Origin: Letharia columbiana
Lineage: Eukaryota > Ascomycota > Lecanoromycetes > Lecanorales > Parmeliaceae
Assembly: GCF_014066305.1 (NCBI RefSeq)
Contig: NW_023501051.1
Coordinates: 124,001 to 188,000 of the forward strand
Length of the DNA: 64,000 nucleotides
Direction of reading: 5' to 3'
Under the pieces are notes generated by a model. The model searched no databases. It was not told where the DNA came from and saw nothing but the letters and a program-made list of their open reading frames with translations. Positions 47,400 through 58,162 of the stretch are shown here, piece after piece; the first letter of the stretch is position 1, and the number at the start of each line of letters is the position of its first letter. The position numbers were made by a program, and so were the translations under genes.

Positions 47400-50258
47400 A
47401 TGTGGCTTGCGCCTTTCTTCCTGCTAGCGACGAGCTTCGTCCAACCTTCAATACAACAAGATGGGAACACTTCAACCACATACCCCGGTACAACATACCC
47501 CGACGCCGTCTCTCCCAATCCCGCAGCTTCGGCTGATGCCACATTCTCACCACCACACTACCCTTCGCCATGGGGATCAGGCGCTGGAGATTGGGCGAGT
47601 GCCTATAACAAGGCTACCGATTTCGTCAGCCAACTCACCTTGATGGAGAAGATCAACCTGACTACTGGTGTTGGGTAAGTACAATACGCCGAGCAAAGGA
47701 TCATGCCCGAATCCTAACGAGAAGATAGCTGGCAAAGTGAGCGTTGTGTCGGTCAAACCGGAGCTATACCTCGACTTGGATTTCGAAGCTTGTGCCTGCA
47801 AGACTCTCCGGTTGGGGTCAGATACGGTACGTATCTTGCATGCTAGGCATACATCGTGGCCCTGCTGACGGTGAGAAAAGCGGATTTCAGCTCTGTCTTC
47901 CCCGCCGGTGTCAACGTGGCCGCAACCTTCGATCGAGGTATCGCATATGCTCGAGGGCAGGCAATGGGCGCTGAACACCAGATGAAAGGCTCAGACGTCC
48001 AGCTTGGACCTGTCGCTGGTCCCCTCGGCCGTTCACCGGAAGCGGGGCGGAATTGGGAAGGTTTCAGGTGGGATGGTACATTGTAATGCTGCAGGGCTTG
48101 GCTGAAATTCCAATCCAGTCCCGATCCTGCCTTGACCGGCGTCCTGTTCGCCCAGACTATCCAGGGTATCCAGAGCTCTGGTGTCATTGCCTGTGCCAAA
48201 CACCTTATCGGCAACGAGCAGGAGCATTTTCGTCAAAGCCCCGAATCTGCTGGCTTTGGCTTCGACATCAGTGATAGCATTAGCGCAAACATCGACGACG
48301 CCACCTTGCATGAGCTCTATCTATGGTAAAGCTCTCGTGGACACCCGGGACATACCCTCATGCTAATTCTCTCCAGGCCATTTGCGGACGCGGTCAGAGC
48401 CGGTGTTGGTTCCGTCATGTGCTCTTACCAACAAGTCAACAACAGCTATGCCTGCCAGAATAGTTACATCCTCAACTACCTCCTGAAAGGCGAGCTGGGC
48501 TTCCAAGGATTTATCGTGAGCGATTGGGCGGCGCAGCACTCCGGTGTCAGTTCTGCAATTGCAGGCCTTGATATGTCAATGCCTGGCGACACTGTCTTCA
48601 ATAGCGACCATTCATACTGGGGAGCGAACTTGACCGTTGCCATCCTCAATGGCACAGTACCGCAATGGCGTCTCGATGATATGGTCACCCGGATCATGGC
48701 TGCTTGGTACTACGTAGGTCGTGATACCACGTCGATTCCCATCAATTTCGACTCCTGGACTACCGACACCTATGGCAACGAATTCTTTTACGCCAAAATG
48801 GGCTACGGTTTGATCAATGAGCATGTTGATGTGCGTCAAGAGCACGGGAATCTCATCCGCGAGATTGGCTCCGCCAGCACTGTCCTTCTTAAGAACACCG
48901 GAAACACGTTGCCCTTGACAGGAGAAGAGAAGTTCACTGCGGTCTTTGGAGACGACGCTGGTGATAATCCTTTGGGTCCCAACGGGTGCCCCGATCGAGG
49001 CTGTGACAACGGTACTCTCGCCATGGCTTGGGGTTCCGGAACTGCTAACTTTCCATATCTTGTAACGCCCGAGACTGCCATTCAGAATGAGGTTGTAGGT
49101 AATAACGGCGTGTTCCAATCGATTACCAACAACTTTGCTGCGGGGCAGATTCAAGCGCTTGCAGGTCAAGCCAGCGTTGCCATCGTGTTCGCCAACGCCG
49201 ACAGCGGTGAGGGATACCTCGACATTGATGGCAACATTGGCGATCGCAACAATCTCACTCTGTGGGACAATGGGGACGACCTCGTGACCAGCGTCTCCGC
49301 TCTTTGCAACAACACAATTCTAGTCATTCACTCAACGGGCCCAGTACTCATCGGCAACTATTCGACGAACCCAAATATTACCGCCATCCTCTGGGCTGGA
49401 ATTCCCGGCGAACAGTCTGGGAACTCTATTGCAGATGTTCTCTACGGACGTGTCAACCCAGCCGCCAAGCTTCCTTTCACGATGGCTAAGGCTCGCGAAG
49501 ACTACGGGACCGATATCCTCTATATTCCAAACGAGGGTACAGGCGCTCCTCAAACGAACTTCACTGAAGGTGTCTTCATCGACTATCGTTCTTTAGATCG
49601 AACCAATACCACTCCAGTCTACGAATTTGGATTTGGCCTGAGCTACACCAAGTTCTCTTACTCGAATCTGCAGGTCAAGAATATGCGTAGCATCAGCGTG
49701 TACACCCCTTCGACAGGCTTGACCACTGCGGCACCAACGCTTGGCAGCATCTCCAACGATTCAGCCGACTACCTATTTCCTTCCAACATGACTCGGATTC
49801 CATACTACATCTACCCTTACTTAAACTACACTGATCTTGCAACTGCGGCAAACACAACCGGCTACGGCGACAATAGCTTCGTGAACGCTGGCTCACAGGA
49901 TGGTTCCCCACAGCCACTGATTGCAGCAGGGGGTGCACCAGGCGGCAATCCAGGGTTATACGACGTGCTCTACGAGGTTACGGCTACTATCGCCAATACC
50001 GGCAGCCTGGGAGGCGCCGAAGTGCCACAGCTGTACGTCTCACTCGGCGGACCCTACGATCCTAAGGTTGTACTGCGGGGATTTGAGAAGCTGTCAATTC
50101 AGCCAAATATGAGCACAACGTTCACCGCGGATATCACTCGTCGCGATATCTCCAATTGGGACACCGTGTCCCAGGACTGGTTCATCTCGAATTACACTAA
50201 GACGGTGTATGTGGGAAGCTCGTCGAGGACTCTGCTACTGTCGGCGACTCTGTCGTGA
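47400..50258 (+). CDS. secreted GH3 beta-glucosidase
   Basis: Extracellular enzyme releasing glucose from cellobiose and related beta-glucosides. Exons 47400-47674, 47729-47826, 47881-48067, 48119-48325 and 48377-50258 give 882 aa, with all four introns (51-54 nt) in phase. The signal peptide is about residues 1-18 ([16 protein letters not shown]). The GH3 N-terminal domain has the substrate-binding blocks [44 protein letters not shown] and [13 protein letters not shown], and the nucleophile motif [13 protein letters not shown] with Asp about 305. The C-terminal domain contains [11 protein letters not shown] and [21 protein letters not shown], and there is a fibronectin-III-like end ([20 protein letters not shown]). 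Many Asn-X-Ser/Thr sites. Length is normal for fungal family 3 enzymes. Confidence 0.95.
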
Positions 50259-51681
50259 TCGAGAACCAGTTCCTGCGAAGTCAAAACAGAAGCTTGAAAG
50301 TAATTGTGGTAATGATGATGAAAGTTGGGGATGAAGCAAGCGTATCCAAAACACATACATCCATGGTGTTCGAAAGCTCTTGAGCACTTCTTAACCACGG
50401 AGCCGGACTGAACCGCCAGGAAAGTTAGATGCGTCAAGAGGCAATGACTTTAACATTCTGTCGGACCTTGCTCGCTGTAAATAGGAACAAATAAACCTCA
50501 GGGCCGAAAACCCCGTATCTCTATATATTGTTGTACCCTTTGTCAAACCCTGAGTTGTGCTACACCCCCCCCCTGATTTTTAGGATTCAATTTTACCAAT
50601 CCCGAGTTGTGCTACAACCCCCTGATGTTTAGGATTCAATCCTGCCAATCCTAAGTTGCGCTACAGCTCCCCCAAGCTTCGAGCACCGAAGCCCGTCCCC
50701 CCTTTCCCATCTCCACCATCCCTTCCTTTCCCCCCTTTCCCGACCGACCGACCCTCAGCCGATCCGCCCGCCTACAATCCAGCCCATCTCGATGAGTCAG
50801 TCCAACCCGGAAAACCATCGACTCCTCCTCCTCTCCGCTCGGTCCAAGAACACCCATCGCTAACCAATCCCCAACGCATGAAAAAAAAAAAGCTCCCTTC
50901 CACACAAACTGAGCAAGAAAGTTCCAACCCGTCACCGCGATTTCGGCGGACGGTCCCTTTTTCTCACCTTCCCACTCACTCCGGGATCCCCTGGGGTGGG
51001 GGGGGGGGGCTTTATTCATTTGTTTGGGAGGTTGCGATTTCGCCCCCGTGGTGGATGGATGGATGGATGGATGGATGGCGTGACCCCTTTTTTGGATCCG
51101 GTCGTCGTTGGAAGGGGTGGGTTTGGGGGGGTTGGGGGGGGGGGGGGGGGGGGAGTTGGGCGGTGGATTGTACTTTTGTTTGTGTTTGTGTTTGTGTTTG
51201 GACGCCGTGGGGACGGACCCGTCGAAGGTTCATAGGATCGGGTTGACCCTCTTTTTGTTTGAGATCGTCGAGCGCTGCTGCGTCTGACGCCACGCTACGC
51301 AATGCGTTTTTTTTGCTTCTTCTGCGGTCTGCGGTCTGCGATCTGAGGGGTTGGCCGGTGGAGAGGGGGTGGGAGTGGGAGTGGGAGTGGGAGTGGGAGT
51401 GGGGCGGTAAAGGCGGTCGGCGGTTTGAGTTGGTAGATCTACTTTTCGCCGCTGTTTCTCTTTCGGGGAGGCTTTTGACAATCGACGTGCTGAGACCTTT
51501 CGTTTTTGGGGGGGGTGGTTTTGGGTGTTGCGGTGGGAAAGTTTCTGGGGTTTTACTTGCTCGGGTTCCCCTTTGTCGACACGACGACGGCGGTCCGGCG
51601 AGCTGTGATGGAAATTGGCACTTAGTCTGGGGGGTTGGAGTACCATATTCGCTCAAACTTTGGGCTTCACACCCGGACCGG
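50259..51681. other. Intergenic, 1.4 kb, low complexity
   Basis: After the minisatellite the region is C/T-rich, then G-rich with G-runs at about 51000 and 51125-51152. It also has a GGAT array (51053-51078), TTTGTG repeats (51176-51200) and a GGGAGT array (51369-51403). Open frames through these are repeat translations and are not called. Confidence 0.6.
50548..50675. repeat. about 49-52 bp minisatellite, 2.5 copies
   Basis: The unit GAGTTGTGCTAC-A-CCCCC-CTGAT-TTTAGGATTCAAT-CCAATC occurs at about 50551, 50602 and, truncated, 50652, with small length and base differences. It lies about 300 bp after the beta-glucosidase stop codon. Confidence 0.8.
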
Positions 51682-52616
51682 ATGTCATTCATGCTTCAGC
51701 TTGAGCCTCAAACAACCCAAAAGCATCCCCCACTCCTCGTCGATGTGGAGCTCGTCGACATTCAAGGCATCCGTACCGCTTCGACACCGCCCACCTTTCT
51801 CCGGACGGCCTCGCCCGCACCGTGCCCCGGATCCGCTCCGACCCGCGAACCCATCCCCATCACCGACATTTCCCGCACCCGCCCTGCCGAAGACCACGAC
51901 GACGCGGCAGGAGACGGATCGACCCCCCTTTCCTCCCCTCCCGACAACTCGCCGGCCATCCGTCCCGAGAACCATCCACGGGATCACAGCATCAGCATCG
52001 TCCTTCTCAACCCTCGCCCTCGGATCCCGATTCGCGACGGCCGTCGCTCGCCACGCCGGTCCCGGGTCCATTCCATCTGCCGTGGTCGACCAAGGAAGGG
52101 GTTGAACGGGGTCGTCGCGCCGGGTCGGTCCGGAACGACGAGTCGGGCCCTTGTCGTAACGCTTTTCGGTGGTCGTTCTCATCCTCCTCCTCATAAACAG
52201 GCAACCTTCTCCCTCCTCTCCTCAGCGTACAATCTTCGGCCGCCGGCGTTCCGACAAGCCGGCCGCTCCCCTCGCGATCAACCTACTCGTCGCCATCGTG
52301 GTTGCGTTCTTCGCGAATCACTTTATGGCGTGGGCGGTCTGTCAGGTCTCCTGGACGGACAGGGTGGGCGGTGTTCCTACCCCCGAGGTGGTGACTTCGC
52401 CGTGCGTCGGCGCGGAGCGTGGCCGGTGAAGGTGTTTGCGCGTGTGGCGGTGGGGGCGAGCGTTGTTTTCGGGTGAGTCGTTGCCTCCTCTGAAACCGGC
52501 CGAGTGGAACGCTTGGTATCCGGATTGGGGAAAGAAGCCGGTGCTGAATGTCTTTTTTTTTTGTTTTTTTTGGTTGGCACAGTGTTATCCGTCTTGTGCT
52601 GTTCGGTGCGAGATGA
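51682..52616 (+). CDS. possible two-TM membrane protein, gene model uncertain
   Basis: Two segments look like real coding sequence. At 52226-52350 a frame opens right after a CTCCTCAG acceptor and encodes basic residues (IFGRRRSDKPAAP), then a strong TM helix (LAINLLVAIVVAFFANHF). At 52420-52616 a second frame encodes WPVKVFARVAVGASVVFG, continues across a good GT-AG intron (52473-52582) and ends VIRLVLFGAR. The two frames can be joined by a 47-nt GTGTTC...GGAG intron, which is a weak splice pair, or the gene may be frameshifted. The upstream part from the ATG at 51682 is Pro/Arg-rich and of doubtful frame. Family not recognised. Confidence 0.35.
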
Positions 52617-53076
52617 CGCGTCGCTTACGGCTCGGGGGCGGGGACGCTGCTCCCCGTGGCGGTTACTTTGAGGTTTCGATCCAGTTCCTCCGGGAGCCGG
52701 GGGGTGAAGCGAGGGAGGGGAATGGCTGAGTGCTGCTGGCGTACGGGTGGAGATGGGCTTCGAGCTGGGGGGGAATTGAGGGCTAGGGAGTTGTCAGTGC
52801 TGACTGCCGTTGTGGTGACTGGGGGTCGATGTCGAGCGCGTTTTTGGAATTTGAGGAGACTTGGACGCGAGTAGAGTAGTAGCAGCAAATGAAATGGTAG
52901 CAAATTTGTAATGAGTGGCAACAATGTATGGCATATTGGCCGGGTGTCGAGGGAGAAGGCTGTTGACCTCTTTTTCAGTGACATTGCAATGTTCTAGGAG
53001 TGGAGACGCTGGAATTTTGTAAGAGCACATGCAATAAGAAGAGCCTGTGGACTTTTTCCGTGCCCGCGTTGCTGGA
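52617..53076. other. Intergenic, 0.46 kb
   Basis: No gene seen; it separates the 3' ends of the possible two-TM gene and the FIT-family gene. Confidence 0.5.
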
Positions 53077-54146
53077 TTATACACCCGGGATGCCTATGAT
53101 GTCCCTCATGGCCGGCAACGCTCGGGGGAGGAAATACACGACGAACACGCCTAGAAAAGCTGTCAGGAGTCCTGTGAACTAGCAGGTGTCAGTACGACAT
53201 TGTCAACGCGTAAGATAAAGGACCAACATACCTTCTCAAACCAGGTATGAAAATAAGCCGCGGTCATGAGCAACATCCACCAACTCAACCCGGCCACGAC
53301 CAACGGCGCCCCGATACCAGTCTTCCACTCCCCCTCCCCTCCCTCACCCTCCCCTTCCCCCAAAGCCTGCCTCTCCGCCCTCACCACGGCCCCATCCCTC
53401 CCCCTCAACATCCTCTCCTCCCGCAACCCCTTCGCCCCCACCAACGCCGGCAGCACCTCCAACCCCAAAAACAAACTCCCCAACACCAGTATAAACACAT
53501 GCCCGCTGATATCGTGCCCCCCCCTCCACTGGCCCCCCACCGCCTTGCAAGCCTGGCCCGTCACAAACTCCCCCGCGCCCCCCGTCCCCTCCATCGCCCC
53601 CGCCCACTGGCACGCCCCGCCCGTGACCCGGAACCCGCGGTCCACCAGCCCGGGCCCGAAGAACCACTGCGTCACCGCGCCCCACCACAGCGTCACGAGC
53701 CCCCAGCGCAGCGCGCCCCGCAGCCGCCGCGGCGTCAGCGCCCACGGCCCCGGCCCCGGCCCCGTCGAGGGGTGCAGCGCGAGGAAGGGCACGAAGGCGA
53801 GCGTGACCCAGAACCAGGCCACCTTGACGAAGAGGACGTTGAAGAGGTTGCCCTTGCGCGCGAAGTAGCTGGGCGCGGCGCCGGCCGGGTGCGACTGCGT
53901 GACGGGGTCGTAGGGGGCGTGGCGCGCGCTGGGGTCGAGGAGGGAGAAGAGGGAGCCGAGGAGGAGGGTCGAGGGGTAGAGGCATAGGAGGAGCGTCTCG
54001 AGCGGGGTGGGGAGGAGGGACGCGAGGTAGCTGGATGGGTGGTGGTGGTGTTGTGGTTGTGGTTGTCGTCGCTTTGGACTCGTTGATGGGGGCTGCTTGC
54101 GCGTGCTGCCGTTGCGCCTGATGGGCGTGGACGGAGAGGAGGCCAT
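53077..54146 (-). CDS. SCS3: FIT family ER membrane protein (Scs3/FITM2)
   Basis: ER multi-pass protein of the fat-storage-inducing transmembrane family, acting on acyl-CoA in the ER and needed for lipid droplet budding and ER lipid balance. Exons 54146-53232 and 53178-53077, with a 53-nt intron, give 338 aa. Diagnostic block CKAVGGQWRGGHDISGHVF carries the Cys and the first catalytic His; the second catalytic His is in AAYFHTWFEK near the exon junction. At least five or six hydrophobic helices (for example SWWMLLMTAAYF and, in exon 2, FTGLLTAFLGVFVVYFLP). The ATG at 54146 (MASSPSTPIRR) is preferred over an upstream in-frame extension. Third positions are extremely C/G-rich on this strand compared with neighbours such as SOS7. 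Confidence 0.9.
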
Positions 54147-54577
54147 CGGGACTTTTCGATGTTGTGTTCTTAGTGGTCTGGGTGAAGATGCGCAAGAAGT
54201 GTAGGTGCCATAGCGAAATTTGTCATTGATGAGTGTCAAAAGAATTTTGCCGCGTGCAGGCAACTCGGTTGACCTCTTTTGGCGCTAGGCTTCGTCCGTC
54301 GTTCGCTACGTATTTTCTTGATATTGGCACTGAATGCGTCTTTCCGCCTTCAAGCATACTCAGGACTCACTCGTCATGTAGGATATGTTCCACTCCTAAA
54401 TCGCGGAGAATAATTTGGCAAAAGATGATTTCGCCAAAATGTAAGCCGTGGCCCTCCCAAGAAGTTGACCCATACCAGACCTGAACATCTGGCTCATGCA
54501 GAAACCCGGGCATAAAGCCTCTTCTTCGCATAGTAAAAATTACCTCACGGTATCGTGCCCATAGCCAGCCCAATGTC
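54147..54577. other. Intergenic, 0.43 kb
   Basis: Upstream region of the FIT-family gene and 3' region of the RS-rich gene. No gene. Confidence 0.5.
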
Positions 54578-55842
54578 TCAAGTCCCTTTCAACCTCCCCC
54601 ATTCAGGTCGAGTCTCCACACCATCGTCCCCGACAACCTTGCCCCTGTCCCATTCTCTTCCTTCGCCCCGTCCCTTCCACTTGACATCCTCCTCCCTCTT
54701 CTCTCCGCCCGTCTCCCACTTCTTCACCTCCGCTTCCGTAAAGCCCGCGGACTTCAGCCGCTCAGCCCCTAGCTTTTGCCAACGCTGGCGATCCCGGATC
54801 GCTTCCAATGCCTCGTCCCAATCATCGTCCATTTCCGGGTCAGGGTGAACGTCGACCGATGGATCATAATTTGAAGAGAAGTGTGAGTCCATTGCGGAGG
54901 AAGACGAGAAGTTGCCACGGCCGCGTGCCTGAACTTTGGGAGCCGGAGGTGGGGGTGGCGGGCCTATGATGGCATCTAGGGGATCAGAGTCTGAGCCTAG
55001 AGACGTGGCTCGCTTTTCCCCGTTCGCGTCGCCATTGGCTAAACAGCTGCGTCGTGCTTGATCCCCGATCACTCTCCATGCAGAGCTATCGCGCCCATTG
55101 CTGTCTGTGGTAGCGGATGAGGAGTCTCTGGCTGAGCGGGGTGAGCGATGGTGACGCTGACGATTATTTCCGTCTGATCGGGGTGAAGGTCGTTGCCGTG
55201 ACCTGCTTCGCCTCCGATTCTTCGTGCTGCGTCGGTCGTGCTCATACAGCTCATTGTCATCGGGTCGAGGGTGGGTTCGATGGTGATGCCGATGCCGGCG
55301 TTTGTGATGTCGTTCCTCCTCGTCATCCTTGCTACCATAGCGGTCATCGAGGTGCTTGTGGCTGGATGCGTTGCTTCGATAAACTTCACCTTTATCTCGC
55401 CCCGAATGTCTGCGTTCAAGGTGTCGCCGTAGATCACGCTCCCCTTCATCTTCACCATTAGTCCGCCGTCGCTTTGAACGGTGATGACCTTCGCTGTTCA
55501 GTCGAATACTGGAGTCTCTGGGGCTTGATATCCGTGTGTCGCTATCACGGAAATCTCGAAGACGTGCCCGCGATTCTTCGACTTCCTTGGTCCGTAAAGC
55601 AGCATTGTGATTGTTGGTTTCTCTGATGATGTTCTTCAGGAACCTTGTGTTGGGCTTGGGTGCATTGAAAGTTGATCTGTATAAATTAGCCATCTCACAC
55701 AACATTTTATTTGGACAGAAGCTCGCCTCCGGGGTAAATGCTCTCGTAGACCGTAAGCTGAGTACTTCGCATTGCTGGCCTTTGCATCTTTGGCGAGGAG
55801 CTGGGCGACATAGTCATCCGACAAGGGCTCTGAGCCTGACAT
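54578..55842 (-). CDS. RS-rich nuclear protein, pre-mRNA-splicing factor 38B-like
   Basis: Probable nuclear splicing-associated protein, of the fungal family usually labelled pre-mRNA-splicing factor 38B. Exons 55842-55727 and 55676-54578 give 404 aa. N-terminus LSDDYVAQLLAKDAKASNAK through YGLREHLPRR, then APKPNTRFLKNIIRETNNHN, both conserved. The middle is very rich in Arg, Ser, His and Asp with RS-like runs (RRSRSRQRPSPRSD). C-terminal block DPLDAIIGPPPPPPAPKVQ, then DDWDEALEAIRDRQRW and GFTEAEVKKWE. The 50-nt intron begins GC, not GT (AG/GCGAGC...ATACAG); no GT site keeps the frame. It is divergent from SOS7 with 311 bp between start codons. Confidence 0.8.
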
Positions 55843-56153
55843 GGTAGACTTGAAGAATGGAAAGAAGAATTGAAGGAGAGGATGCCTCCATAAGTATTAA
55901 TCAAGACATGCTATCGACAATGCGATGAAGTGAAGCCAAGGACAAATGGTTGGCTAATCACAGAATCTGCATGTCTTTCGCATGCATGTGAAACGGAGTG
56001 CATGTGACGCTACCGATACGCCAAGACATTACTGATAAGATAAGATTAGATTAGATTAGATCTAGCCTCATCTGGACGCCAGACGAACGGTAAACAAAGG
56101 TCGAAAAGTCTCCTTCCCGTGGTAACTTGCATCTCGTCCAGGGCATACACAAG
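55843..56153. promoter_or_regulatory. Divergent promoter region, RS-rich gene / SOS7
   Basis: 311 bp between two start codons on opposite strands. It includes a short GATTAGATTAGATTA repeat at about 56041-56062. It must serve both genes. Confidence 0.5.
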
Positions 56154-57052
56154 ATGGCAGATCCTCAACGTGTCGAGAATGTTTTACAAGGGATTCGCTC
56201 TTTGCAGGATATCTCCCTCTCTATTATTCGCCTTAGCGAACCCATCTCCGCTACTGCTACTTCCCACCGCACATCTGATGTCTCCACCTCCGCTTTCGAT
56301 AACCCGTCACCGGAATCTCTAGAAGCTGACCTGAGGCACTACAAGGTACATACTCTCCATTTCCCTGACTACGCAAAATTTTGAATCGAACGCGCGCACA
56401 GGAACTCTTCTCAAAACTCCGTTTCTCCTACCTCGAACAAGTAACCAAAGAGAAATTCCTCCGCGCCATCGTTGGCGACCCTCCCCAAATAGTCGAGCAT
56501 ACTGAGAACATCGAACTCGAAAGCCAGCTGGGGGAGATCAAAGGCGTGCTGAAAGCGCAGAAGGAACATGTAGGCGACATGGTCAAGGAGTTAGACGCGC
56601 GAGGAAGGGATTTGAGCAGGCGCTATGAGACCATCTCATTGCAGACGACACTGCTCTCGTCGCTGCCGCCACAAATTAAGGCTTTAACTCAGACGTTGGC
56701 GAGACTGAGGAAGCAGAATCGATCGGCAGATACGGACGAGACGAATCCAGCGCTTGCTATGCCGTTGCCGGCGACGCTGGAGTTGCTGGACGAGAGGCAG
56801 GCTAGTCTGGATGAAGTGAATGTACAGCTCAAGGCTCTACAGCAGGCGCTACCTAGACAGACGAGAACGTTGGAGAATGAGGAAAGGGAACTGCAAAAGC
56901 TGGAGCTGGAGAGAGACCGGGCTGTGGGACTTGCAAGGGAGGCGGTCGAGAGGAAGCAGGAAGGTGGTGGTGCTGACGAGTTGGAGAGGAAGGGAAGGTG
57001 GTTGAGAGGGGTGGAGACTGGTTTGAGAGAAATGCTAGAGATTGGCGCTTAG
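56154..57052 (+). CDS. SOS7: Sos7-type kinetochore coiled-coil protein
   Basis: Likely kinetochore protein; fission yeast Sos7 works with Mis12/Mis14-linked components. Exons 56154-56345 and 56402-57052, with a 56-nt intron, give 280 aa. The first 65 residues lead to the conserved block LEADLRHYK/ELFSKLRFSY (across the intron), then LEQVTKEKFLRAIVGDPPQI, which is the recognisable family signature. From residue about 105 to the end the protein is heptad-like and rich in Leu, Glu, Lys, Arg and Gln, consistent with long coiled coils. No TM segment. The ATG at 56154 is the first in frame. The assignment rests on the signature block recalled from annotated fungal orthologues. Confidence 0.75.
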
Positions 57053-58162
57053 GATAGTGTGTTAAATGGGTATTGGTGTTCTAAGGCCTCGTGGACGTTG
57101 TGCTGCTCTCTGGTTGAGATTGATTCCCCAAATCGTAAACTCGATTGAGCTGCCTAAAGACGCTTTGTAGATTCAATGCCATTCGCTTCGTGCCTCGAGA
57201 TGGCCAAGATCCTCGTTGCTGTCCTGTCGGACACCAAGAGATCATCTCTGCCACGCCACGTTCTTTCAGGTGCAGTCGAAGTACATAAACCCCTGCTCCT
57301 TCAATTTCATATCAACAAAGCATATCAACGACCGGCTAGCACTCCCTATCCGCCAGCCGGCTTGCATCTCACTTCAACATCCAAACCCTGCTCGCCCTAA
57401 TCACCGCATCGACCATCATCTCAAACACATCCTTATTCCTCTAAGGCACCGCGATTGGCCGAGAGACTCCGTCAACGGCGACAGTGACAGCCGCCATTTT
57501 TTGAATGCTGTCCGCCCCTACCCAAAGCTCCCCACGCCGCAATAGCCTCGTCGAAGAACGAGGTCACTGTGTTACGTTGGTTGAGGGGTTTGGAGATGGC
57601 GCCGTTCCTCTCGTCAGCTACGAGGAAACGGAATACGACGTCGCCATTTGGCTCTGAAAGAGAACAATTCGAATGGAAAGCCCACTACTGGTGCAGTGGC
57701 CATACAAATAGTACTCGCCATGGCCACCTGTCTCCCCACTATCGCATATCGCATAATGATGGAACGGTTGATCAAACAACCACCAACGCTATGGCCTCAT
57801 AATGGACCCACTAACCCACAGTCCCACTGTTGCGGCCATTGGGAAAGGGCTCGGACCAGGATAAGGGAGTCGCGGTAGCGGCTGTCGCTGAGGGGATTAG
57901 CAGTTTTGAAGTCGCCATTCCCGGCTCGTGGTGTTACATTTCGAAGGCCTTTGAGCAGGACACGGCCTCAAATCGCTCTCAGGGCTTTCGTGTTTGGCAT
58001 TCGGATGTAGTAAATTGAATCCTTCGTTTTGCGTGAAAACAATGGATGTTGAGAACAGGGTATCTCATGGCAATTGCAATCCAGATATTAAAGCCACAGC
58101 GATGTGACATTCCCTGCAACTCCTCCTCTATCCATGACCAAGTCCACCAGACTGCTTCATCA
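57053..58162. other. Intergenic, 1.1 kb, with one copy of a dispersed repeat
   Basis: No supportable gene. Contains at 57648-57725 a copy of a roughly 78-bp sequence that recurs at the right edge of the window. Short frames around it (for example MALKENNSNGKPTTGAV at 57648) and at 57830-58018 have no recognised motif and may be decayed coding sequence. Confidence 0.55.
57648..57725 (+). repeat. Dispersed repeat, copy 1
   Basis: Shares TGGCTCTGAAAGAGAACAAT, TCGAATG, ACTACTGGTGCAGTGG, CATACAA and GTACTCGCCATGGCC in the same order with 63919-64000. Both copies open with an ATG-containing frame reading MALKENNSN. Confidence 0.85.

Noticed and set aside
51259..51681. Long open frame over GGGAGT repeats
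   Set aside because: The first part is a translation of low-complexity repeats with no protein features; only the later part may be coding.
53247..53987. Long plus-strand frames opposite the FIT-family gene
   Set aside because: Pro/Arg-rich antisense shadows of a very GC-rich coding region.
57830..58018. Protein-like short frame (VAVAAVAEGISSFEVAIPG)
   Set aside because: Hydrophobic pattern is suggestive, but there is no start, no splice support and no family match.
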